The notes under the pieces are model-generated. The model had not been told where the DNA came from, made no database searches, and saw nothing but the letters and a program-made list of their open reading frames with translations. Made by a program: the position numbers and the translations under genes. 64,000 bases of DNA. Source: Cyathus striatus. Lineage: Eukaryota > Basidiomycota > Agaricomycetes > Agaricales > Nidulariaceae. Where the stretch lies: assembly GCA_025738555.1 (NCBI GenBank), contig JAOVFP010000009.1, forward strand, positions 4,278,001 through 4,342,000, in the 5' to 3' direction. Shown in pieces: positions 1 through 11,962 of the stretch (within the stretch, counting starts at the first letter, position 1; every line of letters begins with the position of its first letter).

Positions 1-110
1 TACCTTTGAGTGGTAAATGACAACTCAACTCCACTTGAATTTGAGTCAAGTTCCATTTGAGCTCCAGTTGAGTTCCAGTTAAGTTCCTACTTTAAGTTCA
101 TTAAATTCCA
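1..110. repeat. Word-repeat tract (TTGAGTTCC type)
   Basis: The first ~110 bases are built from variants of TTGAGTTCC, CAAGTTCC and TTGAGCTCC. This is the same kind of word-repeat tract that forms the ends of several inverted-repeat elements further on. It may be the right end of an element that begins outside the window, but no partner is visible here. Confidence 0.35.
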
Positions 111-1530
111 TTACAAAACACCCATACTTTATTATTGTGCTCATTGTTGTCATGATCCCTTAGCTCATTGTTTCCCATGCCCACCCCTGCCACCAAGGAT
201 GTGTAAAAATAGTGCCATCACATCAGCCATCAAATTCCTGATAACTCCACTTGCTTCTGATGCATTGATGGTAATTGCATCGCACTTCTTCCATCATCAT
301 GCTCGGCGGTGAGCATGTATTTTGTGCATTCTTCTCTCACTTTTTGGATTCTTCCTGTAGGTAACATATTGCAGGATGGGTATCATTGATATGATGGTCC
401 TACACTTACCATACTCTACATGATATGTTTTTCACATTGAACAGTCATTTTGCATGAGTTTTTGTTGTATCATGTAGAGTACATCCTTGGTACTTCCACA
501 GAGAGAGAAAAACTTAAAGAAAATTTACTTTTAGGGTGTGACAGGGCTGGGTGTGGGCAGTAGCATGAACAATCATAGACCAAATGTAGACCAAGTCCAG
601 AATAGTCAGGATAATACTTGAGCTTGGTTCTGGAATAGAACAAACATCTGCCCAGACTGCACAAGATCCAGTGGACACTGACTAAGACTTGTGTCCTGTA
701 CATATAAAGAATAATGAAGTTGCCAACGAAGTAGCTTCAGAAATGTGTTAAAGTCACATCAAAGATAAAGGTAAGCACCATAAACCAGTAAGTAATAATT
801 TCCTTACTATGTTGTGCTATTTATCATTTCCTACCACTGTAAGTATATATATAAGTGTGTACCAGGTAGTGGATGACTTCCCATAAGGATTTAGAGAATT
901 TAGCCAGCTATAATTTTAAGGTCCGACTGATCACATGATTTATCTATTTCCTGGCTAACCCATAAGGTGACCATGCAAACTCATCAACCAGTTTAGAACT
1001 CTAAATTCACTGCTTTCCATGGATCCACTTTCTCTTGCACTACAAGATGACCCCCACTCTCTCATTCTCACAGATCCACATGAAGAAGAGCAGGCAATAC
1101 TGTAAAATGTATATATTATCTGCCGTAGTTACAATGAAATCATGATGTATGTAGTCTGTAGGTTACTGTAGGTTACTAAATAGGAAGGGTGCCGATTCTC
1201 ACATCTCTAGGGAAGCTGATACATGAGGCAGTCATAACAACCTATTAGCGATACAACAAGGTGTGTCTGCATCCCACCTTTATCCTGCCATCAGCCTTGC
1301 TGCTTGCTTCTGAGTTCATTTCATCTCAATTTTAGATCGACTCAAAATAGGTATTAATTAATGAATGAACTACACTGTGATGTCAATCAAAAGCTTTGTG
1401 TACTGGCCAAAATCATAGGCATAAAATGCAGGTTTCTTGCTCTTTTTTGGGACAATATATCATGATCTATTGTCACTCCCTTGCAGTGATAAGTATTATG
1501 AAGAACTCTTGATTTAATTTAATTTTTTAG
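111..1530. other. No recognisable gene
   Basis: AT-rich sequence with only short open frames and no recognisable protein. No terminal repeat or tandem array was noticed. Confidence 0.5.
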
Positions 1531-1794
1531 AAATTGTTACATTTTGAGCTCTTTACACTTAGCCATGTGTTCTGTACAGATCCGTGCAGAATCCATACAG
1601 AATTTTCGGAATCCATGTGGAATCTGCACAGATTTTTTTTCATTTTGGCAGAGGTTTTTTTGGGTCTGTACAGATTCCTCACAGATTCGAAAATTCTGTA
1701 CGGATTATGCAGAATTCCAAGGAATTCTGCATTACAGACCTGAAAATTCTGTACAGAATCTGTACAGAATTTTATTATACTTATTTCCTTGCAT

Positions 1795-2005
1795 GTGACA
1801 CTCTGCATTAAGCATGACACTAGGTGTTGAGTGTGACACTATATGTTAAATGTGACACTATAAGCGTGACACTAGGTGCTGAGTGTGATACTAGGTGTTG
1901 AGTGTGACACTAGGTGTTGAGTGTGACACTATACATTAAATGTGACACTATGCATTAAGCGTGACACTAAGCATTGAGTGTGACACTAAGTGTTGAGTGT
2001 GCATA
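1795..2005. repeat. Minisatellite, GTGTGACACTAGGTGTTGA unit
   Basis: About ten degenerate copies of a roughly 19-bp unit (GTGTGACACTAGGTGTTGA) occur, with variants such as CTATACATTAAAT and CTAAGCATTGA. The core GTGACAC reappears in inverted sense in the array at 2565-2830. The two arrays may therefore be the arms of a nested inverted-repeat element. Confidence 0.7.
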
Positions 2006-2329
2006 AGTGTCAGCCAATTATTTTCATTAAATGCCTAGGTTTTATGATCATGGTGATCATATAAGCTAGGCATCTTTTTTATGATTACCCACTATTATAT
2101 ATGTAGTAGTGAATGTATGATTACTAGTGAATGTATAAGTGATCATAAGTGATCTTTCAGTGTTTTAGTAGTGTTTCAGGTGGATATTTACTTACTACTG
2201 GTACTAATGAATGTAATGGTGATTATAGGTGATCATTAGGTGTTTCAAGTGCATATTCACTTATTACTGGTACTAAAGAATGTATATGTGATCATAAGTG
2301 ATCATTATATATTACAATAGCATATTATT

Positions 2330-2830
2330 TTGAATAATATTATATATGTCACACATGTGACATATCTCGAACTTGTCACGCATATTCCCGCGCCTCACAT
2401 TGTTCCCGCGCTTCACATTTGTGACATTCTTCTCACGTGTCACGTCTGTCACGCATATTCCGGCGCATCACGCACATTCTCACGCTTTATGCACATTCTC
2501 ACGCATCACATATTCCTGCGCATCACATTGTCACATTCTTTCTGTGTGTCACATCCGTCACACATATTCGCACGTGTCACGCTATTCGCACATGTCACGC
2601 TATTCGCACATGTCACGCTATTCGCACATGTCACGCTATTCGCACGTGTCACGCTATTCGCACGCGTCACGCTATTCACGCGCGTCACGCTTTTCATGTG
2701 CGTCACGTGCGTCACATTTTTCATTTGTCACACTTTTAGCGCTCGTCACACATGTCACCTGCTTTCATTTGTCACACTTTGCACTATAGATTTTGTATAG
2801 TGTGACACTTTTCACCTAGGGTTACACTTG
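2330..2830. repeat. GTCAC-rich region with an 18-bp minisatellite
   Basis: The whole stretch is made of CACRYGTCAC-like words. From about 2565 to 2690 it becomes a regular 18-bp tandem array (TTCGCACATGTCACGCTA), seven or more copies. Since 18 is a multiple of three, all frames stay open, which explains the overlapping open frames on both strands. These should not be taken as genes. Units differ at the same sites by CG/TG/CA exchange (GCACGTG, GCACATG, GCACGCG). Confidence 0.75.
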
Positions 2831-3098
2831 ACATGTGTGACAAGGTAGCAATGCATAAATCCACACAGAATCCATATAGAATAATCACCTCTAATAATAA
2901 TAATAGCTACTATATAAATTCTGTATGGTATCTATACAGGTCTGTACAGGTCTGTATGGATCCACACGGAATCTGCACGGATCCATACAGATCCGTACAG
3001 ACCTCTTGGGGGTGTGTAAATTACTGAATGTTAAGAATTTTTGGTGGCATTATTAATGGCAACATTGTGGTAGCAGTCATGTTCATGGTTTTTTGTAG

Positions 3099-6003
3099 TT
3101 GGAAGATGCACCATCTGTGGATACCTTGGATACTTCTAATCCCGTGGAAGTTCAGAATTGGATGAACTATTGGGATAATCACATTTCAACTTGGAATCCT
3201 GATCTACATCTCTGGCCAGCTGATATTCATCCATCTGTATGACTTTTCACCACACTTACAGATACCAAAAGGGAATTAGCAGAAATGCTAAATTGTCTCC
3301 AGCACCATACAAAATGTACTCCTGGCTACTGTCAAAGAAAGAAAAAAGACACTGGTGAAATATTCTGTCGATTTGGTTTTCCTAAACAGTGTCACAATGC
3401 ATCAGCATATGCAAAAGAGCCTGGGAGAGACTTTGCAGAGTTTCACACTAAACACAATGATGAAATACTCAACCCCTTTAATCCTGGATTCATCTTGGGT
3501 TGGAGAGCCAATATTGACTGCCGACCAGTAATCAATCATGAAGCAGTTATTTCATATGTGGCAAAATATGCAAGCAAGGGTGAGAGTATGTCCTCTGGTT
3601 ATCAAAGTACTTTGCAGACTGCAATCTCTCGACTTCAAAATACAGATTGTACTGGCATTGCATATGAAAAAACACTTTCTGCTTTTGTGTCTGAGTGTGA
3701 CATTTTAGTTCAAGAGACATGTCACATTCTCCTTGGTTGTTCTTTGACATGATCATCTCAGCTGGTTCATGCATTATGTGTTGATCCATATAAATCAGCA
3801 ATTGTGGACTTTGCAAGATCCAATGTAGAGCAACTTGGTGTTTTGCAACATTATATCAAACAGTGCAATTCAACAATTTCTGAAGAATTGAAAACAGCTA
3901 CTTTGTTGGAATTTGCAGCAAACTGAGACTGGCATGGAGAAAGATATAACAAGTGTGGTCAAAGAGGTGCAAAACCATATGTTTTAAACATATGGCCTCG
4001 ATATCAGCCTGACCCTGAGGACTCAGATACCTTTGAGAAATATTGCTATGCAAAAATGATCTTCCATCATCCATTTGACAAAGTTGAAGATCTCCTCAAT
4101 GGTTCTCCCAATTGGATAGCTGCTTACACCACTCACTGCCTTGCTCATCACCATATCCACTTTGATGATACTCTTCCAATTCAACTGGACTCTCCAACTG
4201 ACTAAGATGAAGAAGTTGAATCTGACTCTAAGTCAATCAATGATGAAAATGATGAAGATGAGCCTTACATTGCTGAGTGGATGTTAGAAGCTGCACATGG
4301 TCCAAATCAAATTACAGAGAATATAACCAGCAATTTGGGATGCAGAGACTTGGATACAGAATATGATTGGATGGCACAAGCCTCTGGACTACCAATTTTA
4401 CAGGAGGCTACTTGCTGGCTATCTGAAAGAGTTAAAGAGTCACCAAATGATCTTCTGCAAGTTCTACCTGAGGTTGACTACAGGCTACTTAAGGGTGATC
4501 AGCAAAAAGTATTTTTACAAGTTATGGCCTATATCAAAAAGAGTCTGCATGGTGGAGAACAAGATTTACCCCCTCATCTCAATGTTGATGGTACAGCTGG
4601 AACAGGAAAATCATTCATCATTTGGGCAATATCCACAGCTATTTGCAACTTATATCCTGATGCTTTATCTGATCCTGTCATCTGTATGGCTCCAACTGGA
4701 GTTGCAGCATTTGGTATCCATGGCTGGACTATAAACTTTTCCTGCATGATTCCAGGTGCCTTTAATCAACTCTCACAGGCATCTCTTACTCACCTTCAGA
4801 ATCGATGGCAGAATGTTCAGCTGTTGATACTAGATGATAAATCTATCGTTGGCTGTAACAGCATGGGACATATTGATTGCTGGTTGTGACAGGCTTATCC
4901 AAATGAAGCAACTGAAATATTTGGTGGACTTCCAGTTATTATTTTTGGAGACTTTGCTCAATTACCACCTGTTTGTGATACACCACTGTATTCTTCCAAA
5001 GTGTCCACTAATCAACCAGGATTATCATTTGAGGGAAGACATGCCTATGAGTCCTTTACACAATCCATTACCTTGAAGACAGTGTTTCATCAAGCTGGAG
5101 ATAATCCAATACAGATAGCTTTTCGAGATGCACTTCTTCATATGCACACCTATTCAACTACTGAAGCTGACTATCAACTTTTATCCTCTCACTTTTAGGA
5201 TCATCTTACACCTCAAGAACATTTATTATTCAATAATGCTTTACACCTTCTACCAACCCATGAATCAGTATCCCTGTTGAATATAAGAAAACTGGCACTG
5301 CTTGGAAAGCCTGTGGTTCTGTGTAAAGCAAAAAATAATTGTGTTGAAGCTAGAAAAGCTTCTGAAGAGGATGCTGAAGGACTGGATCCAGAAATCCTTT
5401 TGTGTGAAGGTGCTGCAGTTATGATCACCAGGAATCTATGGACAGCAAAAGGTAAATTCTAATATTACTTCTTCTCTTTTATTCAATACTAAATCTGTTA
5501 CATAGGTCTAGTAAATGGTGCTCAAGGTGTTGTGAGGAAAATCTGGTATAATCCTTTTTCAAATCCAGGCAGAGGGGATTACATGCAGTTGTATTTGTTT
5601 CCTGTGAAGAATATTCAGGTGTGCATTCTTATTTTTATTTTTTTCCATTATCTGACAATATTTAGGTCCATTATCTCCAGGATGGAATGAGTTGGATCAC
5701 TCTTGGGTTCCTATTGTACCAGTTATTGCAAGATGGGAGAGCAAAACACAGAAGCAAATGTCACGTACACAGCTTCCTCTCACCTTAGCATGGGCAATTA
5801 CTGTTTACAAAAGTCAAGGACTGACTTTACAAAAAGCTACCATTGATTTAGGTCCAAAAGATTTTGTTAATGGCCTCTCATTTGTAGCTGTTTCATGTGT
5901 CAAAACTTTAAGTGGACTTGCCTTTCAATCTCTTTTGCTCAGTCACCTTCAATGGAGAGAAGAAACTCAAGTTATGCACATGCTTAGGGAGGATAATGAA
6001 TAA
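3099..6003 (+). pseudogene. Helitron helicase (PIF1-like), C-terminal part, decayed
   Basis: This is the helicase half of a Helitron Rep/Hel transposase of the basidiomycete type. The region 3.1-3.7 kb matches the part after the replication-initiator domain (CTPGYCQRKK, NPFNPGFILGWRANID, YVAKYASKGE). Helicase motifs follow: Walker A GTAGTGKS near 4590, MAPTGVAAFGI near 4690, a Walker B-like LLILDDKS near 4830, and AWAITVYKSQG plus FVAVSCVKTLSG near 5795-5910. The frame is continuous from 3099 to 5451 but is cut by stops at 3240, 3750, 3924, 4203, 4887 and 5196. Two short introns can be placed, 5452-5505 and 5619-5665, with a small frameshift near 5570. The HUH replication-initiator domain expected upstream is absent. 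The sequence before 3099 is repeat, so the copy is 5' truncated. Family assignment is firm; activity is excluded as it stands. Confidence 0.9.
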
Positions 6004-6415
6004 TGTGAAGGATTAGGATTTCAGATGAATACTTATGGCATGGACTTAAGTGAATTTGTATTTAATGATGATTAGTTTTCTGTCACAAAAACTCGGATTA
6101 GGGAAGCTCCCCCTTTTATGTATGTTGCAAAGTGGCATACATTACATGTTTTATTATGCTATAACACTGGTTGATGAGGGTATAATGTATGGGTTATCAA
6201 GATTCTTCTTGCATCTTTACCCTCTTATACCCAATGAATTTAAGTATAGTAGTGTAGTCATAATATAATTAGGTATTGCTGCTGTACAATTGAGCTTACC
6301 ACACATGATACTAATAGTTATAACATTTCTCATCAATTAAAATGCAAAAATTCAAATTAAGATGTACTTGGAGAAAATTGTAAGTTTCATATATTGCAAT
6401 GACATGTATTTATTT
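6004..6415. other. No recognisable gene
   Basis: AT-rich sequence downstream of the helicase stop. It may include the 3' end of the Helitron, but I could not pick out a confident terminal hairpin followed by CTRR. Confidence 0.4.
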
Positions 6416-6419
6416 AATG

Positions 6420-8192
6420 TGGTACTATGCATAAGTACTGTGCATACCATGAAAGTACCGTGCACTGCTACAATATACCATGCAGATACCATGCACAAAA
6501 ATCTGTACCATACAGTACCATTGTCAAGACCAGTATTTCTACGTAAGGTCAGAAGCGTAAAGGTGGGAAGTGCGGGACAGAAGGACCATTGGCTTCAGCT
6601 TATATGCTCCACCCCTTTTCATTCTCATGGTCCAGGTATTTCATAGTGTGGAAGGGAGAGACAGGAGTGTGGGATAAGAGAGGGACAGGAGTGCAGAGTG
6701 CAGAGTCATTACTGTGGAAGCAACAATTAAGCCAGAGGTGAGTAGGACTCAAGGACAAGTAAGGAGGACCGTAACTTAGTCAATATTTGAACTGAGTAGT
6801 AGTACAAGATGTGCTACTTAAATACTATATGACTTTGCTGATGACCAGTGAACAAATGGGTAATAGTATATTAATTGATAAACATAATAAGATGGTGGCA
6901 GAAGGTGGAGTAGGGTTTGAATATAATATGTACCAAGGATGAACTAAGGATTGAGAGGAATGCTGAGACAAGTATACCTGGGGTACAATGGAGAAAGCAT
7001 AATGAAGAGTGGATAAGAACTGGATGAGTAAGGTGACATAAGCTCGGCGACTTTCAGTCAGAAGAGCAGAAGGGAAAAGTGAAAGGATGATATCTACACA
7101 AGTCAAGAAGTGCAGAGAGTGCAGAGAGTGTGGAATAGAAGTGTGGGAATAAGGTAGGAAAAGTATGGCTATGACAACCATTCACAAACAAAATACCATA
7201 AATTGGTACTGTAAAGTACTGTGCAGCATTAGTGTAGTATCTATCATGGTACCACAGTACATACCAACATCATAAATGTACCTTTTAACTCACTCAATTT
7301 ATGTTAATAAATTAATTGCACTTCTTGTATATGTACTTCACTCTCACCTGCCCTCCCACTCATTAATTCCCACACCCCCACTTATCAATATGCTGCATGA
7401 CAATCTTCCCACCCATCGTTTCCCACGCCTCCGCTTAACAATTATGTTGCTTAATTGATGTCAGCCTCTCCACTCATTGTTTCCCACACCTCCGCTTATC
7501 AATTTTCTGCATGACAACCTTCCCACCCATCGTTTCCTGTGCTTCTGCTAATCATATTCAGTCCCCTGCCTGCCCCTCTTCTCAAAAATTCCCACGGTAT
7601 TTCCTTTGCTAAATACTCACCCTTAACATTTCCCCACCATAATGTATAAAGTAAAATATATAATATATATTGCAAAAAGATTCAAGAGAAAATATTAAAT
7701 GCTAAGCTAAATAATATGAAATTACTTGCTCACTGTTGAGCATGATGATGAGGAAGGGTGCTCATCAACACATCACCCATCAATATGTGCAGCGGCCTTG
7801 AGGAAAGTGAGTTTGATGGCATTGATGAATGTCAATGGCAGCAGTTGCAAACATTGACAAAGGTGTGAAGAAGCATGGGAAATTTTGAACAATGCAAAAC
7901 ATTGAAGGAAATGGTGGGTGGTGGGCTGGACAAGGGGAATATAGGAGGGTAGTGTAGAGTGATTTTGAAATGGTACTCCAGTAATTACAGAAATTTCTTG
8001 CTCAGTTAATATATAGTACAATAATTTTGATTCAGTACCCCGGTTATCACAGAATAATCTTGCTCCAATGATGTACTGTGCATAACCAAAAATGTACTGT
8101 ACATTGTACCATGCGTACCGTAAATAGTACCATACAATTTTTGATGTACTGCACAGTACTGTGCAGTGTACCATGCAGTACCATCAAAAACC
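6420..8192. mobile_element. Candidate element with GTAC-palindrome ends
   Basis: Dense clusters of GGTACYATGCAGTACC-like words sit at 6420-6520, 7203-7265 and 8075-8192. The left cluster opens with TGGTACTATGCATAAG; the right one read on the minus strand opens with TGGTACTGCATGGTACA. This suggests word-repeat inverted ends of a non-autonomous element, with the middle cluster either internal or a nested end. No target duplication was found. The interior is purine-biased (6640-7160) and pyrimidine-biased (7320-7620) without a recognisable protein. Confidence 0.4.
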
Positions 8193-9764
8193 ACTAGCCC
8201 TGCATAGCAAGACAGTGCAAGCTGCTAGACTTAGTTGGCACAGTAGGTAGTATTAGACTAGTAGTTAGAAATATATGTGCCTATATAAATTCCAATATAT
8301 GCTTTTTAATATCTACAAATCTATTGAAAGTGCTTCAACAACCCAAGATATAACTAGATTTTGGGTACATTAGCACTAGATGTTGCTATACCTGCCATTA
8401 AATCAGCATCATGGGAAATGAGACTTATTCTTGGCACTGGACTGGACTCGACATGCTTAGATGTCACTCGAAAAAATTGTTATATTCCAGATTTTCGTGG
8501 GATATCAAGTGATATCTAATCTTCGATCTCACTGGATACCACTTGAAATCCCTCAACCAACTTTTGACTTGGGATGACTTCCCGCAGGGTTTAGAAACAC
8601 AGATTATTTATCTAAACGTTAAGCGAGTTAGTCTATTAATATGACTAACTTTTAGTAGTACTTTATTATGTCAGTAGTAGCACCACCAACATAAAATAGG
8701 TATTTATGTTAGTTATATTTAGTATGAAGGGTATCTGGTTAGCAATAATGAAATAGAATGATTTTAAAGACTATAGCTTGATTTCTAAGACTGGGTTTTA
8801 ATACTTCAATAGCAGTACTAGTTCAAAAACTCAGATAACCAATATTCAATTCAATTCAACAGCACTCGGTACTTCAAATTCTAATCAAAACTTCGGATAC
8901 TGATTTCAGAACATTACTCTACTTCAAGAACAGAAGATGGCTCGTGCAGTACTTGTCCTGCCTACTCTAACATCCCTAAGTTATATAATAAAATCCTATC
9001 TACTTTATTTGTAACAGTAAATAGTGTATCATATATGTAACATAGTTTGTGCATGCTAGTTCTAAGGCTGTCCATAGGTTCCCCAGAGGTGCAGAAAACC
9101 CTCCATATGGCCATACTATGTTTCAGCGCTGCCTCTAATGCAGTGGCATTTGGTACTATTTCGATACATGCGCTAGGACACGCACTCATGTAGGTACGCA
9201 CTTGGTTACAGCAATTCTGGAGTTAACGGCTTGTTCTGGTGTGTGCATCAATAGTGCGTGATGGCTAGATGCAATGCTTGGCTTGTTTCATGCACAGCAT
9301 TCCATATAGGGCTGTACACCATACCCGTATAGTACAGGGGCGCTCAGCTAATCTAAGTCTGTGTTTCTAACCATAGCACATTTTCTCTCAGACTTTCAAT
9401 GTCATTTCTAAATTTCATCAGTGCTTTTGTAATCTTATCACACATTCATCTTCTCCTTTATTCACAACAATATCACTCCTTACCTGTATTTTCATGACTG
9501 AACCTCTCAGGTACTCTGTAAAGTAAACAATACATATGTGCATGCTAGTCTGATGTAGCCTTTTCTTTGGTATAAGTGCTGTTCTTTCCCATCATGGCAC
9601 AATGAACAAGTATACAAAATAACATGACATAGAGCCTACTACATCGCCAATTATACTGTGACTATGTAACATATACTGAAAATAGCAAGGAATATAATCA
9701 TACCTATTGAATGTACTGAATAAAGATAATTCAGTAAACATGAGACACATCTCCCAAAAAACCT
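8193..9764. other. No recognisable gene
   Basis: No coding signal or repeat structure was recognised. A small cluster of GATATC-type words near 8490-8560 was noted. The last four bases, ACCT at 9761-9764, form the left target duplication of the LTR element that follows. Confidence 0.45.
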
Positions 9765-10343
9765 TGAAGAGGTGTAAGTGCAGTTGCGCGTACCTCACAA
9801 AGACAAATATTGCAAGTCGTCGAGATGTCTGTCTGACTGGGAATTCTAATGTGAGAGGGAGTAAGAATTGATTAGATTTTCTGTAGAATAACTACAGGAA
9901 TTATATACTAGAAAAACCAATAAATCTAAAATAAGTATGACTGTGTACATCAGAAGAAGGAATGTAGATTATTGTAAAGAATATAGCTTGAAACATAAAG
10001 ATTGAATAGAGAAACTCAAGTACAAAAGTCCAGTGAATTGAGGAGTTTGCGAGGAGACAAGTTTTCCAAACATCAGGGTCTGGTGTCGGTGCCGATGCCA
10101 GAGCTATTTTGAGAGTTCAACGTGTCACAGGAGTTGGGTATAGTGTCGGAACAGTGAACGAAGAGGTATAGTTTGAGGATAGTATGAAGAGAGTGAGCGG
10201 GAAGGAGAGGACAGGTTGAGACGAGCGGAACGCGTACAGACACATCAATGTAGCGTGATGCGTGATTACATAATATGGTTTGGAACGTCTTGATATGTCA
10301 GATAATTCCTGAATCGCAGCGCAGGCATTTTGCCTGCTCTACA
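9765..10343 (-). repeat. Left LTR (3' LTR of the element)
   Basis: 579 bp, bounded by TG...CA. On the element strand it opens with TGTAGAGCAGGC and a short hairpin (GCAGGC paired with GCCTGC) and ends in CCTCTTCA. It matches the right LTR along its full length except for an 11-bp insertion near 10100-10120 and scattered transitions. Confidence 0.88.
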
Positions 10344-11690
10344 CCTAACAGGGGCTTTGAATATTGACTGTCCCCAGTCAATCTTATAAAGATATTAAAA
10401 AAACCTGCTGAAGAAAAGAAAGGAGTGAGGGGATAATAGGTGAATAATAAGTGAGAACTTGTAAGTTAGGCGAGAAGAAGGGGATTGAAATAAATTTAAC
10501 AACCAATGAAAAGGGAAGGGAAGGATGGGATAATGTAAATATAAAATTATAGTCCAGTTTGTAAACTAAAAATGAGAAGATAGAGTAGAATTTTTAAATA
10601 AAAGAAATAGGATAGTATAAAGTGAGAGGAAAGTGAATTTAAAGTAAATGAGTAGTGAACATTTAGCGAGAGGGAGGCAGAAAAGCATAAATGAGAAGGA
10701 TATATTAATAGAACGTAGCTTGATGGGAGTTGAGAAGTGAATGGTACGAGAGCGAGGAAATTTGTTGACAGTAAATTGACAGCGTGGGTATGAAATAGAA
10801 AATGCAGGAAAGGGCGAATAGAGAACTGAAAGATGAAAATCGACGAAAAGAGCGAGGTGCGAGAGATTAAGTCCAGGTGGATGTGTGGTAGGGGGGATGG
10901 GAGGAATAATGTAGATATATAAAAAACTGTTGTCTGCTGTGAAGATAAAATGTGGAGATAGAGTAAATTGTCGATGCAAAAGGAATAGGATAGTGTGAAG
11001 GAAGGGGAATGTGAATTAAAACGAGTGGTGAAATATTGGCGCGAGCGTCTTGCGAGAGAACGACGTGTATTAATAGAACGTAGTTTGATGAAAGTGAAAT
11101 GAACGAAGCGTAACGAGGATATTTGACAGCAAGTTGACAGCGTGGGGTGTGAAATAGGAAGTGCGTGGAAAGGGTATAGAGGACTGAAAGGTAAGAATGA
11201 ATGAGACGAGCAAGTTACGAAATGTGAAGTCCAGGTGGGTGCGTAGTAGGGGGGATTGGGGGGTCTTCGTGTTCTTTCGGCGAGTAGTAACGAGTTCGTT
11301 GATTGGCAGCTTGGGGGTGAAAGGGAAGTGTAATGAAAATAGAATAACTTGAAGATAATTTGAAGTTGGCAAGTTTCTTGCATGTAATATTGGTGACTTC
11401 TGTGGTGTATTCTGTAGTTCAAGAACTTATGAGTTTGGAGTGGCTTCGGGCTTCAGTTGGAGTTGTAGACGGTGTGGTTGTTGTAGTAATATTGAGGTTG
11501 GACTTGACACTACCAAAGAGAAATGTATTAGCGAGTTGATTGGGATGGGAATTCGATTTTTCGGGTGAGATAAGAATCAAACCGGAGGAAACTAGCGGAG
11601 AGTTAATGTATAACGGTGAGGATGAAGTTGTAGTGGGCTTGGAGGGTGATTGCAGCATTTCTCGTCGAGCGGTTGCTGATTCATCGATAA
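10344..11690. other. Internal region of the LTR element without pol
   Basis: On the element strand this pyrimidine-rich stretch lies between the end of the protease and the 3' LTR, where reverse transcriptase and integrase would normally be. Long open frames (10547-11422 and overlaps) encode Ser/Phe/Leu/Pro-rich, low-complexity peptides with no motif of a retroviral enzyme. I regard them as non-coding. No convincing polypurine tract is visible next to the LTR. Confidence 0.6.
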
Positions 11691-11954
11691 TTAAAAATCC
11701 AGATTTTGCGAAGTTTGGGCACGCGTGGGGGTGTTAAACGCGACGTGGGTATTCGGATCGATGAGAGTTGTTTGCTGGTCACCATTCAAAAAGTCTTGAG
11801 TCATCATTTGTGCGAGACGAGAGAACGGGCGGCCTAAAAGTAACTTGTATGGTGCATTTTCCATGACTTGCCAGTGAGCTTGCAGATATAAATTAATAGG
11901 GCCTATAGACACTTTCAAATTAGTAAGTAAACCTGTGGTAGCGCATTTCGATCC
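11691..11954 (-). pseudogene. Retropepsin, C-terminal half
   Basis: The minus-strand peptide contains NGSKCATTGLL, LYLQAHW and APYKLLLGRPF, followed by QTTLIDPNT. This is the flap-to-C-terminal part of the aspartic protease of Agaricomycete Ty3/gypsy elements, whose typical ending has a LLGRPF motif. It is separated from its N-terminal half (14587-14720) by a 2626-bp insertion. The distance is exactly what is needed for the two halves to share one frame once the insertion is discounted. It stops at 11691 and no polymerase follows. Confidence 0.85.
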
Positions 11955-11962
11955 ATTGGCGG

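Larger units (their letters stand above)
1565..3005. mobile_element. Inverted-repeat element with CTGTACAGATCC-type ends
   Basis: The left part (about 1565-1775) and the right part (about 2855-3005) are both packed with variants of CTGTACAGATCC, GTGCAGAATCC and GGATCYGTGCAG. The right end read on the minus strand (GTCTGTACGGATCTG, then GGATCCGTGCAGATTCC) resembles the left end read forwards. I infer a non-autonomous DNA element of about 1.4 kb with word-repeat terminal inverted repeats. The exact ends and target duplication are not resolved. Two minisatellites lie inside it and may be a second, nested element of the same design. The overlapping open frames at 1527-1820 are products of the repeat, not genes. 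Confidence 0.45.

Noticed and set aside
1527..1820. Overlapping open frames on both strands
   Set aside because: They arise from CTGTACAGAATCC-type repeat words; no protein-like sequence.
2330..2800. Open frames of 100-156 codons with a six-residue repeat (HVTLFA)
   Set aside because: An 18-bp tandem array keeps all frames open; both strands are open equally.
10547..11422. 291-codon open frame in the position of a retroviral polymerase
   Set aside because: Ser/Phe/Leu-rich low complexity, no RT, RNase H or integrase motif, and overlapping frames are open too.
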